NCBI GenBank assembly: GCA_946409935.1
Contig: CAMJYG010000019.1
Span: 1-41,050 of the forward strand
Length of the DNA: 41,050 bases
Direction: 5' to 3'
Origin: an uncultured Clostridium sp.
Lineage (GTDB): Bacteria > Bacillota > Clostridia > TANB77 > CAG-508
The notes under the pieces are model-generated. The model had not been told where the DNA came from. It made no database searches and worked only from the letters and a program-made list of their open reading frames with translations. Below are positions 17,192 through 26,841 of the stretch, piece after piece (positions within the stretch are counted from its first letter, which is position 1; every line of letters begins with the position of its first letter). A program made the position numbers and the translations under genes.

Positions 17192-18923
17192 TTACGTATT
17201 TTTTGGTTGTACATTTAAAGTAATATTATTTGAATAAATTACCATACCAGGTTTTGCTCCATTAGGTTTTTTTACATATTTTACCTCACATACATCAACA
17301 GGTACATTTGATGAATTACGGGATTTACTATGATATGCCACTATTTCTGAACATTTTATTAATATATCATTATTTGGTTTTAAATTAGAGTTTAATTGCA
17401 AAACTGCATGGCTTCCATGAATATCTTTTGTATGAAACCACAAATCAGTTTTTTTCGCATATTTTAATGTTAGATAATCATTTTCTTTATTATTTCTGCC
17501 TACTAAAAGCGTGAAATTATCTACAGTATATTTTAGTGGATTAAAAGATACTGTTTTATTTTTTGTTAGGCTAGATTTTTTTATTTTGCTATTTTTCTTC
17601 TTTTTATAAGTATCAGTCTTTTCTTTAAATATTACATTTTCAGATATTTCTTCAAAAATTTCAGATACTTCTTCAATAGAATTACAATTTTCCAATTCGT
17701 AAACAATGCTTTCAATATAATTCAATTCATCTATTGTTTCCTGTTTTTGAGTTCCAACTATTTCTAAGGTGTTTTTTAATTTATTATATTTTTTGAAATA
17801 TTTTTTTGCATTTACTGAAAGATTATATTTATTATCTAGCGGGATATTAATAATTTTATTGTTATCATAGTAGTTTTCAAGTTCTATACAAGGCATATTT
17901 TCGTTTTTAAATCTATATAAATTTGCCGTAATAAGCTCACCAAATAGTTTATAGGTATCCATATTTTCACATTCTTTTAATTTTTCATTTATATTTAAAA
18001 GACGCTTATTATATTTTTTTAGTATATCTAAAATGATTTTTAAAACACTATTGCGATAGGCTTTAAATTCTTCTGATGTTTCTTTTTTATAGTAAAAATC
18101 ATCAATAAAAAAATTTAGAGAGAAATTTGTATATGAGGAACAAGGCACTAAAATATAATCATTTTTATTATTTTGATTAACGATATCAAATTTTAAATTC
18201 ATATTATCTGTATTTGAGATAATTTCTTGAATATATAAAAATATTTTTTTAAGGTTATCATTTTCAATTTGTTTAATATTTAATTTATTCAAACTTTCTT
18301 CTATAAAACTTTTACTAATTCCATTAAATGTATTACTAATATGCTTAGAAATGTTAAAAATGTTTATATCTTGAGGCAAGTGTTTAAAAAAATCCTCAAA
18401 AGTTAAACAGTCAAGAAAATTCAATTTTTCAATAACAGGATATATATATTTTGCATGAGGTGTAATAGTTCTAGTGCTATCCTCATTATTTATATGACGC
18501 AAACTGTCAATAATATTGTTTTCCTCATCTAATAAAATGATGTTACAATGTTTTCCCATAAGTTCAATAACTAATTTTTTATAAATAATGTCGTCAATAT
18601 CATCAAATCCTTCAAATTCAATTGTCACAACTCTTTCTAAATTATTTGTAATAATATTTTTTATATGAAGACCGAATTAGGTTTTTTCTTAAAACCATAC
18701 AAAAATTTGGAGCTATTTTTGGATTAGGTTTAGAATGAGTTGTCAAATTAATTCTATAATATTGTGAATCTGTGCAAATATTTAATGCATAATTTTTGTA
18801 ATTTAAGTAAAATCCAATTAATATATTATTTTGATTTGGTTGAAAAATTTTATCTATTCTGCCACCTTTTAGTTGTTGTAATTCAGAACAGATTGCTTTT
18901 GTAACAATTCCATCAAAGGCCAT
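17192..18923 (-). CDS. rqcH: RqcH (NFACT) ribosome quality control factor; +1 shift at CGG codon
   Basis: Read on the minus strand from ATG 18923, the first part (MAFDGIVTKAICSELQQLKG, then FCMVLRKNLI) meets an in-frame CGG at 18674-18672 and would stop 18 codons later in frame. Skipping the C gives RKNLI-G-LHIKNIITNNLERV, matching the family (RKxLxGxxI), and the frame runs to 17192. The product is 576 residues, the normal RqcH length. Other marks: ELMGKHCNIILLD (NFACT-N), a long coiled coil, and NFACT-R with DLWFHTKDIHGSHAVLQL and NSSNVPVDVCEVKYVKKPNG. RqcH binds stalled 50S-peptidyl-tRNA and adds C-terminal alanine tails. ATG follows AAAGGAAG; an inverted-repeat element lies 31 bases upstream. 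Confidence 0.9.
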
Positions 18924-18954
18924 AAAGTCACTTCCTTTATTTTTTTATACAATG

Positions 18955-19106
18955 GTTACAATTTACAGCTGATAAAACTTTAAGCCCGCGCCAGCAATTA
19001 CTATATAATTTTGCGACCCAAGTGGTTATCGCTTGGAGGTGCCTGAAAAATTATATAGTAATTGCGCTAGGCAGGGCAGACTATTTTTAAAGATGTGAAT
19101 TGTAAC
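18955..19106. repeat. Inverted-repeat element, GTTACAATT(C/T)ACAGC family, copy 1
   Basis: Terminal repeats GTTACAATTTACAGC and GATGTGAATTGTAAC enclose a perfect 19-bp inner stem (18994-19012 with 19047-19065) and an inner hairpin (CCAAGTGGTTATCGCTTGG). About 60 bases on the right side are almost identical to the copy at 29978-30136. It is non-coding and sits in the upstream region of rqcH. Likely a MITE or a REP-like structured element. Confidence 0.75.
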
Positions 19107-19145
19107 ATACAATGTTATAATAGCATAAAAATATAAAAAAATCTA

Positions 19146-19174
19146 TTGATTTAAAATTTTTAACAGTATATAAT
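19146..19174 (+). promoter_or_regulatory. Sigma-A promoter upstream of the DnaB-like gene
   Basis: TTGATT, a 17-nt spacer and TATAAT, about 200 bases before the ATG. Between them are a solo GTTACAATTCATAGC end (19185) and a small palindrome (19294-19328), giving a long leader. Confidence 0.5.
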
Positions 19175-19293
19175 GTTAATACTTGTTACAATTCATAGCC
19201 GAGTAATACACTAATAAAAAGGTATTATATCAGTATTTATCTAAAAATATCGGTTACATTACACAATAAATGGTAATGAAGGGATGAAATTTA

Positions 19294-19328
19294 GTTTGAA
19301 AAAATAATTGGTAAATTCTTTTTCAAAC
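19294..19328. repeat. Small palindrome, AGTTTGAAAAA family (short copy)
   Basis: GTTTGAAAAA...TTTTTCAAAC forms a hairpin; the sequence is a shortened version of the element at 27312-27438, and both are followed by a GTGCCTT...GTGAAAGGAAT leader. Confidence 0.5.
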
Positions 19329-19374
19329 AATATGTGTGCCTTCAAAACAAAGTGTGAAAGGAATGGAATTTAAT

Positions 19375-21132
19375 ATGGAACCAGAAAATATAAATAAACT
19401 ATATGAATTAATAAAAAGTATAAAAGTTACTGAAAAGAATAAAAATATTATAGAAGAAATAAAAGAAGATATAAAAAATAATGATTATAAAAGTGCAATT
19501 CAAAAAATAAAACAAATGAATAGCAGTAAAGACGACGAAGAAGAATTAGAACAACAAGAAGATGAAAACGAGTCTAGATTTGTACAAAAAAAACAAGAAG
19601 AAGCTATGTATCCTGAGAAAATAAGTAATCCTGAATTAGAACAAGTTTATATAGGTTTATTGCTCAGCAATCCAAAACAGATTGTTAAATATTACTTTAT
19701 TTTTGAAGAATGCTTTTTTGAAGATGATAGCATTTTAAATATTTATAAAAGCATATTATTTACTGAAGGAAGTAAATACACACCTGAAATTGCAAAAAAA
19801 GGATTTAATTTTGCTAAAGAAGACGAAGGTGTTCAAAAGTTAAAGAAAGAGTTGAAGGCAAAAGTAAAAGATAAAAAATATGACATGGAAAAGGTTTATA
19901 TAGAATTAAAAAAATTATTTATACTTAGAAAGAATTATTTAGCAATACCCATAAAAAATATACAAGATGCTGTAGTAGATATAAGTACATATAAACTTTA
20001 TAATAGAATGTCGGTAGAAGAAGTAAGAGATGCTATAACACAAGTAAATGATACAGAAAAATTTAAAAGGGCAATATTAAACAAGGAATTGACAGATTTT
20101 TTAGAATTAGGAGAAAATAATTTAACAAATGGGCTTCCATTACCATTTCATATACTAACAGAAGTTTTTAAAGGAATAAGAAAAGGAGAAACAATGGCTT
20201 TTGCAATGCCATCAAACTCAGGAAAAAGCAGATTTACTATAGATATTGCAGCACATGTTTCTTTAGTTCATAAGAAAAAAGTTTTAATAATTTCTAATGA
20301 AATGTCAGAGGAAAAGATGAGACTTTGTTTAATTACAACTATATTAAATAATAAAGAAATACAAAAAATCCATGGACAAGAAGTTAGTATAACAGAAGGA
20401 GAATTATTAGAATTCAAATTCAGACCAGATAATTCTAATGGAGTAAAAGTTGATGAAAATGGATATGTTTTAAAAGAAGAAGGTGAATCTCAAAAAGATT
20501 TTGCTAGAAGATTAATTGATATTTCTACAGATTTTAGAAAAGTTATATCTGTTACTGACTGGATTAATAGACAAATGGATAACTCAATATATTTCATAAA
20601 CATAACAGACCACACAAATGATGAATTAAAGAAGGTAATAATGAATTATTATTATAGAGAGCAGATTGAATATGTATTTTATGATACATTAAAAACAGAT
20701 ACAGCCAATATTGGAATTGGAGAAGAATTAAAGAAAACTGCAACAATTCTTTCAAATTTAGCACAAAATTTTGGAATGTATATTTGTTCTACGCTTCAAT
20801 TAGCTGAAAGTAATACATTGCCTGTAAACTTAAATGTAAACGATTTAGCTGTAAGTAGGACAGTAAAAGAGGTGTTAGATACATTATGCTTAATAAAACA
20901 AATACATAGAGATTCATTGCAAGATTATGAATATTCTTTAAATGAAGTAGATACAAAATTCTTTGACTTAGAAAAATATGATAATCCAGATGTTAGATAT
21001 TATGCTTGTGTAGTAGATAAAAATAGAGCTGGTGCAAAACCCACCTTGTTATTTAGATTAAACTTGGCTTATAACGTTTGGAAAGAATTAGGATATTTAC
21101 GATTAAAACAAGATATTAATAATAATATATGA
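19375..21132 (+). CDS. DnaB-type helicase-like RecA-fold ATPase
   Basis: 585 residues from ATG 19375 (AAAGGAATG-N9-ATG leader). The first 75 residues are charged and helical. NPELEQVYIGLLLSNPKQIV and ECFFEDDSILNIYKSILF resemble the N-terminal domain of DnaB. The C-terminal half is a RecA-type core: GIRKGETMAFAMPSNSGKSR (Walker A near residue 280), VLIISNEMSEEKM, VFYDTLKTDT (Walker B), then STLQLAES. Canonical DnaB has a P-G-GKT/S Walker loop and is shorter, so this is a paralogue or specialised helicase and not clearly the replicative one. It is upstream of ymdB. Confidence 0.75.
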   Translation: MEPENINKLYELIKSIKVTEKNKNIIEEIKEDIKNNDYKSAIQKIKQMNSSKDDEEELEQQEDENESRFVQKKQEEAMYPEKISNPELEQVYIGLLLSNPKQIVKYYFIFEECFFEDDSILNIYKSILFTEGSKYTPEIAKKGFNFAKEDEGVQKLKKELKAKVKDKKYDMEKVYIELKKLFILRKNYLAIPIKNIQDAVVDISTYKLYNRMSVEEVRDAITQVNDTEKFKRAILNKELTDFLELGENNLTNGLPLPFHILTEVFKGIRKGETMAFAMPSNSGKSRFTIDIAAHVSLVHKKKVLIISNEMSEEKMRLCLITTILNNKEIQKIHGQEVSITEGELLEFKFRPDNSNGVKVDENGYVLKEEGESQKDFARRLIDISTDFRKVISVTDWINRQMDNSIYFINITDHTNDELKKVIMNYYYREQIEYVFYDTLKTDTANIGIGEELKKTATILSNLAQNFGMYICSTLQLAESNTLPVNLNVNDLAVSRTVKEVLDTLCLIKQIHRDSLQDYEYSLNEVDTKFFDLEKYDNPDVRYYACVVDKNRAGAKPTLLFRLNLAYNVWKELGYLRLKQDINNNI

Positions 21133-21261
21133 GGATTTTAATTAATTCAGTTAGAATTATATATTTCGTACATAGGACAACTAAATTAACATTTTGAAAA
21201 TAAAGGTTGAACTGAAATGTAATTTAAAAAACAATATAAAATTAAGAAAGAGGTAATTGAT

Positions 21262-22038
21262 TTGAAGGTTTTAGCAATTGGCGATTTAATAGGAAATGCA
21301 GGTATAAAAAAAATGAAATCTGTTTTAGGAAAATTAAGAGAAAAGGAACAAATAGATTTTACTATAGTTAATGCAGAGAATTCTGCAGAGGGAATGGGTA
21401 TTACAAAAAAGAACTTCGAAGATATATTAGAAGCAAATATTGATGTCATAACAATGGGAAATCATACGTGGGGCAAGAAAGATATTTTTCAATTTATAGA
21501 TCATCCTAAATTACTTAGACCTGCTAATTATGCCAGAGGTGTAGTTGGAAAAGGATACAATATTTATAATTTAAATAATAAAAAAATAGCTGTTATTAAT
21601 TTAATAGGTAGAGTAGATATGGGTGTTTTATCTGAAAATCCTTTTATAGTTATAAAAGACATACTTAAAGAAATAAATAAAAAAGCAGACATGATTTTTT
21701 TAGATTTTCATGCCGAAGCTACAGCAGAAAAAATTGCAATGGGTTATTTCTTGGATGGTAAAATAACTGCAATGTTTGGTACACATACTCATGTTCAAAC
21801 AGCAGATGAAAAGATTCTACCAAATGGAACTGCTTATATAACAGATGTTGGTATGACAGGTCCAAAATATTCTGTAATAGGAATGGATATAGAGGCATCA
21901 CTTAAAAGATTTGAAACTACATTACCAGAAAGGTATAAAATAGCAACTGGCGAATGTATATTTAATGGTGTTATATTTGATATTGATGATAATACAAATA
22001 AGATTAAAGCTATAAAAAGAGTTTTAAATACAATGTAA
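21262..22038 (+). CDS. ymdB: YmdB-family metallophosphoesterase
   Basis: 258 residues from TTG 21262 (AAAGAGG 8 bases upstream). The whole two-metal site is visible: AIGDLIGNAG, NAENSAEGMG, GNHTWGKK, FLDFHAEATAEK and GTHTHVQTADEKIL. Bacillus YmdB is a 2',3'-cAMP phosphodiesterase that affects biofilm and motility decisions. spoVS follows after 140 bases, as in Bacillus. Confidence 0.93.
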   Translation: MKVLAIGDLIGNAGIKKMKSVLGKLREKEQIDFTIVNAENSAEGMGITKKNFEDILEANIDVITMGNHTWGKKDIFQFIDHPKLLRPANYARGVVGKGYNIYNLNNKKIAVINLIGRVDMGVLSENPFIVIKDILKEINKKADMIFLDFHAEATAEKIAMGYFLDGKITAMFGTHTHVQTADEKILPNGTAYITDVGMTGPKYSVIGMDIEASLKRFETTLPERYKIATGECIFNGVIFDIDDNTNKIKAIKRVLNTM

Positions 22039-22098
22039 TTATTTGTCGAATGAGGTTTTTTATTGCGATGAATTGTGTTTAAAATTTTCCAAAAATAC

Positions 22099-22127
22099 TT
22101 TACAACTATTTCCAAATAATGTAAAAT
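22099..22127 (+). promoter_or_regulatory. Sigma-A-like promoter for spoVS
   Basis: TTTACA, a 17-nt spacer and TAAAAT, 51 bases before the spoVS ATG. A sigma-H-like AGGTTTT...GATGAAT lies upstream near 22055 but with too short a spacing. Confidence 0.45.
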
Positions 22128-22178
22128 TAACATCGTAAAAGTTGCAACAAAAATAAAATTAATAGGAGGCAAAAGAAA

Positions 22179-22442
22179 ATGGAAATTTTAAAAATTTCAT
22201 CAAAATCAAATCCAAATTCAATAGCAGGGGCTATTGCAGGATTAGTAAAAGAATCAAACAAAGCAGAAATGCAAGCAATTGGAGCAGGAGCATTAAATCA
22301 AGCTGTGAAAGCGGTAGCGATAGCAAGGGGATATGTAGCACCATCAGGAGTTGATTTAGTTTGTATACCAGCATTTGCTGAGGTAGAAGTAGAAGGGGAA
22401 GATAGAACAGGTATTAAACTAATAGTTGAATCTAGAATTTAG
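22179..22442 (+). CDS. spoVS: Stage V sporulation protein S
   Basis: 87 residues, the usual length. Alba-like nucleic-acid-binding fold: LKISSKSNPNSIAGAIAGLV, GAGALNQAVKAVAIARGYVA and DLVCIPAFAEVEVEGEDRTG are near-invariant in SpoVS. ATG follows AGGAGG. It affects septation and sporulation in Bacillus and is also kept in many non-spore-formers. It is followed by its own terminator. Confidence 0.96.
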   Translation: MEILKISSKSNPNSIAGAIAGLVKESNKAEMQAIGAGALNQAVKAVAIARGYVAPSGVDLVCIPAFAEVEVEGEDRTGIKLIVESRI

Positions 22443-22455
22443 TATAAAATATTTT

Positions 22456-22485
22456 ACGGGCTGTATTAATACGGCTCGTTTTGTG
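22456..22485 (+). terminator. Terminator after spoVS
   Basis: ACGGGCTGTATT pairs with AATACGGCTCGT (two G-U pairs) and is followed by TTTTG; 14 bases after the spoVS stop. Confidence 0.75.
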
Positions 22486-22530
22486 TTATACAATAGTGAA
22501 TCATAGTAATAATTAAATTAAATAAAATCC

Positions 22531-22559
22531 TTGAAATTTTATTTAATTTAATGTATGAT
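22531..22559 (+). promoter_or_regulatory. Sigma-A promoter for the oligopeptide-binding protein
   Basis: TTGAAA, a 17-nt spacer and TATGAT, 38 bases upstream of the ATG at 22598. Confidence 0.55.
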
Positions 22560-22597
22560 ATCAAAGTAATTAATTGGGGAAAGGAATGGTACTAAAT

Positions 22598-24181
22598 ATG
22601 AAGTCAAACTGGTTTAAATATGTATTTATATTTTTTATTGTAATAATATTGATATTTGCCATTCTTATAATGAAAGATGAGGAATCAACTAAAGAAGAGT
22701 TACAACAAAATGCATCTGTTCAAAGTGATAAAGTTAGAGAAATAAAATTAGGAATTGCAAAACTTGATACAATGAATCCAATCTTAAGTAATAATAAAAA
22801 TGTACAAGATATATCTAAATTGATTTTTGAACCACTTGTAACATTAACTTCAGATTATAAGGCAGAGCCATGCCTTGCCAAAGAATGGGCAAAGCAAAGT
22901 GATAATTCATATTTGATAAAATTACGAGAGAATGTTAAATGGTCTGATGGACAGAGATTTACCGCAGATGATGTTAAATTTACAATAGATAGATTAAAAG
23001 ATTCTGCAACAATATATGCATATAACGTAAGTGATGTTGTCGGAATAGATATAATAGATGACTATACTATAAAGATTAACTTAGATAAAGAAATCCCTTT
23101 TTTTGAATATAATTTAACATTTCCGATATTATCTAAAGACTATTATGATGCACAAAATTTTTCAAATACATATAAAAATAAATCACCTGTAGGTACAGGA
23201 ATGTACAAAATTTCAGAAGCGGAATCATCATATATAATACTATCAAAAAATACTGGTTGGTGGAATAAAAACAAAGAATTAACAATTGAGAAAATAATTA
23301 TTAATTTATATTCATCAGTTGGTGAGTTATATAACAGTTTTAAAATAGGTAATTTAGATTTAATTGCTACTAATAATGAAAATGTTCAAGAATACATAGG
23401 AACAATAGGCTATAGTTCAAAAGAGTTAAAAGGAAGAGAATATACTTTTTTAGCTTTAAATACTCAAAGTTTTTTTCTTTCTAGACAAGAGGTTAGAAAA
23501 GCTATAGCGTATTCAATAGATAAAGAAAATATAGTATCTAATATTTTAAATAATAAATGCTATACTAATGGTTTTCCATTGGATTATGGTAATTGGCTAT
23601 CTCAGGGACAAGAGGCTAGTGCAGGATATAATTTAGACCAAGCCAAGCAATTACTAGTTGATAATGGATGGTCTTATAAGTATCATTATTGGCAAAAGGT
23701 TGAAAATTATAGAACACAAAAGATAGTATTAAATGCAATTGTAAAAGCAAGTGATTCTACTAAAGTTGCTGTAGCAGAAAATATAAAAGCACAATTAGAA
23801 AATCAAGGAATAAGAATTAATTTATTACAATTATCTGATGAACAATATAATCAAAGTTTACAAAGCAAAAATTATGATATTGCTTTATGTAGTATGACAT
23901 TAGCTCCAACGCCTAATTTAAATACATTTTTTGGAGAAGGAAATTTAGCAAATTATTCAAATGATGAAATTACAGATATATTAAATGAAACTAAAAACAC
24001 TTCAGATGAAAATATTTTAAAAGAGAAATATAAAAGGTTAGCAGAAATATATAAGGCTGAAATACCATACATTGGATTATATAATAGTAAATATTTTGTC
24101 GCATATAATTCGGAATTAGTTGGAGAATTCTCTCCAAATTGGTTTAATATATTTTATGGAATTGAAACCTGGTATAAATAA
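22598..24181 (+). CDS. ABC transporter substrate-binding protein, oligopeptide family (SBP_bac_5)
   Basis: 527 residues from ATG 22598 (AAAGGAATG-N9-ATG leader). The N-terminal hydrophobic segment YVFIFFIVIILIFAILIM has no lipobox Cys, so it is probably membrane-anchored and not a lipoprotein. Family marks: LDTMNPILSNNKNVQDISKL, IFEPLVTL, ACLAKEW-type PCLAKEW, WSDGQRFTADDVKFTIDRL, VGTGMYKI and REVRKAIAYSIDKENI. It would deliver peptides or similar to an ABC importer, but no permease or ATPase gene is next to it. It lies between spoVS and recA. Confidence 0.88.
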   Translation: MKSNWFKYVFIFFIVIILIFAILIMKDEESTKEELQQNASVQSDKVREIKLGIAKLDTMNPILSNNKNVQDISKLIFEPLVTLTSDYKAEPCLAKEWAKQSDNSYLIKLRENVKWSDGQRFTADDVKFTIDRLKDSATIYAYNVSDVVGIDIIDDYTIKINLDKEIPFFEYNLTFPILSKDYYDAQNFSNTYKNKSPVGTGMYKISEAESSYIILSKNTGWWNKNKELTIEKIIINLYSSVGELYNSFKIGNLDLIATNNENVQEYIGTIGYSSKELKGREYTFLALNTQSFFLSRQEVRKAIAYSIDKENIVSNILNNKCYTNGFPLDYGNWLSQGQEASAGYNLDQAKQLLVDNGWSYKYHYWQKVENYRTQKIVLNAIVKASDSTKVAVAENIKAQLENQGIRINLLQLSDEQYNQSLQSKNYDIALCSMTLAPTPNLNTFFGEGNLANYSNDEITDILNETKNTSDENILKEKYKRLAEIYKAEIPYIGLYNSKYFVAYNSELVGEFSPNWFNIFYGIETWYK

Positions 24182-24194
24182 AATAAAAAAAGTA

Positions 24195-24222
24195 TTGACA
24201 AAACAAAAATTTGGTGTATAAT
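24195..24222 (+). promoter_or_regulatory. Sigma-A promoter for recA
   Basis: Consensus TTGACA, a 16-nt spacer and consensus TATAAT, about 75 bases before the recA ATG. Confidence 0.75.
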
Positions 24223-24231
24223 AAGTACAGC

Positions 24232-24243
24232 AAACAAGAGTTC
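24232..24243. promoter_or_regulatory. Possible LexA (SOS) box
   Basis: AAACAAGAGTTC matches the Firmicute SOS core GAAC-N4-GTTC at 7 of 8 positions and lies about 10 bases after the -10 box, a position where LexA would block transcription of recA. Confidence 0.4.
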
Positions 24244-24295
24244 AAGAAAAATCATCTTGATAATTTTTGTACTTAAGAAAGGAATGATAGTAAAA

Positions 24296-25363
24296 ATGGG
24301 AGAAAACACAGAAAAAAAGAAAGCATTAGAAATGGCAATGAGCCAAATAGAAAAACAATTTGGAAAAGGTTCAGTAATGAAATTAGGAGAATTTAAAGCA
24401 ATGGAAATAGAAGCAATACCAACAGGTGCTTTAAGTTTGGATATAGCCTTAGGAATAGGAGGAGTTCCAAGAGGAAGAATTATAGAAATATATGGTCCGG
24501 AATCATCTGGTAAAACTACTTTAGCATTACATGTAATTGCTGAAGCACAAAAAATGGGTGGAGAAGCAGCATTTATAGATGCAGAGCATGCATTAGACCC
24601 TGTTTATGCAAAGAAATTAGGTGTAAATATAGATGATTTAATAGTTTCACAACCAGATACAGGTGAACAAGCATTAGAAATAACAGAAAGTTTAGTTAGA
24701 AGTGGTGCATTAGATGTTATAGTAGTAGACTCTGTTGCTGCACTAGTACCAAAGGCAGAAATCGATGGAGATATGGGAGATTCTCATATGGGACTTCAAG
24801 CAAGACTTATGTCACAAGCCTTAAGAAAACTTGCAGGTGCAATTAATAAATCCAAAACAGTTATAATATTTATAAATCAATTAAGAGAAAAAATAGGTGT
24901 TATGTTTGGAAATCCTGAAACTACAACAGGAGGTAGAGCGTTAAAGTTTTATGCTTCTGTAAGAATGGATATTAGGAAGGTTGAAAACATAAAACAAGAC
25001 GGAGAAGTAAGAGGAAACAGAGTTAGAGTAAAAATAGTTAAAAATAAAGTTGCACCACCATTTAGAGAAGCAGAATTTGATGTTGTATATGGACAAGGTA
25101 TTTCAAAAGAAGGAAATATATTAGATATGGCAGTAAACTTAGACATAATTGAAAAAGCTGGCTCATGGTTTAGCTATAATGGTGAAAGAGTTGGACAGGG
25201 TAGAGAAAATGTAAAGAAATATTTAAAAGAAAATCCAAAAGTATTAGAAGAAGTAGAACAAAAAGTTAGAGAAAATTTTGCTAAAGCATTCGAACAAAGC
25301 TTAGGAGAAGAGTTACCAAGTGAGCAGGACTCAGATGAAGATTCAGAAGAGGATTTTGAATAA
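24296..25363 (+). CDS. recA: Recombinase RecA
   Basis: 355 residues from ATG 24296. [13 protein letters not shown] (Walker A), [50 protein letters not shown] and [14 protein letters not shown] (L2/core) are all intact, and the acidic C-terminal tail is normal. It drives homologous strand exchange and activates LexA self-cleavage. The leader is AAAGGAATG-N9-ATG. recX follows with a 2-base gap. Confidence 0.98.
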   Translation: MGENTEKKKALEMAMSQIEKQFGKGSVMKLGEFKAMEIEAIPTGALSLDIALGIGGVPRGRIIEIYGPESSGKTTLALHVIAEAQKMGGEAAFIDAEHALDPVYAKKLGVNIDDLIVSQPDTGEQALEITESLVRSGALDVIVVDSVAALVPKAEIDGDMGDSHMGLQARLMSQALRKLAGAINKSKTVIIFINQLREKIGVMFGNPETTTGGRALKFYASVRMDIRKVENIKQDGEVRGNRVRVKIVKNKVAPPFREAEFDVVYGQGISKEGNILDMAVNLDIIEKAGSWFSYNGERVGQGRENVKKYLKENPKVLEEVEQKVRENFAKAFEQSLGEELPSEQDSDEDSEEDFE

Positions 25364-25365
25364 TT

Positions 25366-25809
25366 ATGTATACAATTGAAGAATTTGATAAAGAAAAAAC
25401 AAAAATACTAAAATATATTTTATATAAAAAAAGAACAGAACAAGAAATTAAAAACAAATTTGGAAGCACAACAGATCCAGATTTGTTAGAAGATATTATT
25501 GAATATCTTAAAGAAGCTAAATATATTGACGATAAAGAATTTATAGAAAAAACAGTTAATAATTTTAGAACACTAAAAAATCTTTCAATTAAGGAAATAA
25601 AATATAAACTAATGGCAAAAGGTTTAGAACAAGAAGATATAGAAGATTATATATATAACAACAAAGACGATTTAGAACAATATGAAATAAAATCGATATC
25701 CAATATAATTTATAAAAAATCAAGTACAATGGAAAAAGATGAAATAAAACAATATTTATTAAAAAAAGGATATAAAACTGAAAATATAAACAAAGTAACA
25801 AAAAAATAA
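25366..25809 (+). CDS. recX: Regulatory protein RecX
   Basis: 147 residues of the three-helix-repeat RecX fold: KYILYKKRTEQEIKNKFG, IIEYLKEAKYIDDKEF, LSIKEIKYKLMAKGLEQEDI and IKQYLLKKGYKTENINKV. It caps or inhibits RecA filaments. It sits at the small end of the family, but ends look intact. It is two bases after recA, so co-transcribed. Confidence 0.88.
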   Translation: MYTIEEFDKEKTKILKYILYKKRTEQEIKNKFGSTTDPDLLEDIIEYLKEAKYIDDKEFIEKTVNNFRTLKNLSIKEIKYKLMAKGLEQEDIEDYIYNNKDDLEQYEIKSISNIIYKKSSTMEKDEIKQYLLKKGYKTENINKVTKK

Positions 25810-25860
25810 TAACTCATAAACTTAGTTTATATTTCATGAGTTTTGGCGAAGGAGAAAAAA

Positions 25861-26613
25861 ATGTCCATATTAACACTAGAAACAAAAAAATATGCTATAA
25901 AAATTGAAAAATTTGAGGGCCCTTTAGATTTGTTATGTCATTTAATAGATGAAAATAAAATGAATATTTATGATATTAATTTGAGCGAAATAACAGACCA
26001 ATATATAGAGTATTTAAAAAATCAGGAAGAATTAAAACTAGAAGTTGAAAGTGAGTTTCTAGTAATGGCATCAACATTGTTATATTTAAAATCAAAAAAA
26101 CTATTACCAAAACAAGAAGAAAATGAAGAAGCAGAAGTTACTGAAGAAGAACTTATTAGAAGGATTATAGAATATAAAAAATTTAAGGAAATCAGTAAAA
26201 TATTAAAAGAAAATTATTATACATATTCAAATAGATATTTTAAAAATGAAGAAAAAATAGATTTACCAAAACAAAAATTAGAAAAAGATTATGATAATAC
26301 AATAATTCCAGAAATTTATAAAAAATTGATAGAGAGAAATAGTGTTAAACTAAATCAAAATGCAAAAAATATTGAAAAAATAGCTATAGTAGAAAATTAC
26401 ACGGTTACAAGTAAAGTTAAGGAAATGTATAAAGCTTTGATAAAAAATAAAAAATTTGTTTTTAATAAATTGTTTTCTATAAACAAACGAAATAAACAAG
26501 AAGTTATTACTGCATTTTCCGGATTATTAGAATTGTCAAGAAGAAGTAAAGTTCAAACAACGCAAGAAAAATTATTTGGTGATATAATGGTTGAAAAGGT
26601 GAAAAAGATGTAA
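25861..26613 (+). CDS. scpA: Segregation and condensation protein ScpA
   Basis: 250 residues from ATG 25861, after AAGGAG. The kleisin N-terminus is typical: KIEKFEGPLDLLCHLIDENK, MNIYDINLSEITDQYIEYL and LVMASTLLYLKSKKLLP; the C-terminal winged helix includes VITAFSGLLELSRRSKV. ScpA bridges SMC heads in chromosome condensation. scpB, usually the next gene, is not here; a terminator and an unrelated gene follow. A weak hairpin (AACTCAT...ATGAGTT, 25811-25842) separates it from recX. Confidence 0.93.
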   Translation: MSILTLETKKYAIKIEKFEGPLDLLCHLIDENKMNIYDINLSEITDQYIEYLKNQEELKLEVESEFLVMASTLLYLKSKKLLPKQEENEEAEVTEEELIRRIIEYKKFKEISKILKENYYTYSNRYFKNEEKIDLPKQKLEKDYDNTIIPEIYKKLIERNSVKLNQNAKNIEKIAIVENYTVTSKVKEMYKALIKNKKFVFNKLFSINKRNKQEVITAFSGLLELSRRSKVQTTQEKLFGDIMVEKVKKM

Positions 26614-26656
26614 TTTGTATTTTTTATAAAATATAATCTAAGATAAATATATTTAC

Positions 26657-26700
26657 AAAAATCACAATAGGAAATTTAAAATTTATTGTGATTTTTATTT
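26657..26700 (+). terminator. Terminator after scpA
   Basis: AAAAATCACAATA (26657-26669) pairs perfectly with 26684-26696, followed by a T-run; the same core is found at 1873-1916. Confidence 0.75.
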
Positions 26701-26841
26701 TTTAGTATAAAATATTGATATAGATAAAAATGTAGTAAAAGTAATTGCAGGTGAAAGGTATGGATAGGTAAAAATGGAAGTGCATTAAAAGTATTATTGC
26801 CAACTTCCACAGTAATCGCATAATATATACTAGGTGATAAT

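Noticed and set aside
22050-22080. Sigma-H promoter before spoVS (AGGTTTT...GATGAAT)
   Set aside because: The spacer between the boxes is only about 7 bases, too short for sigma-H.
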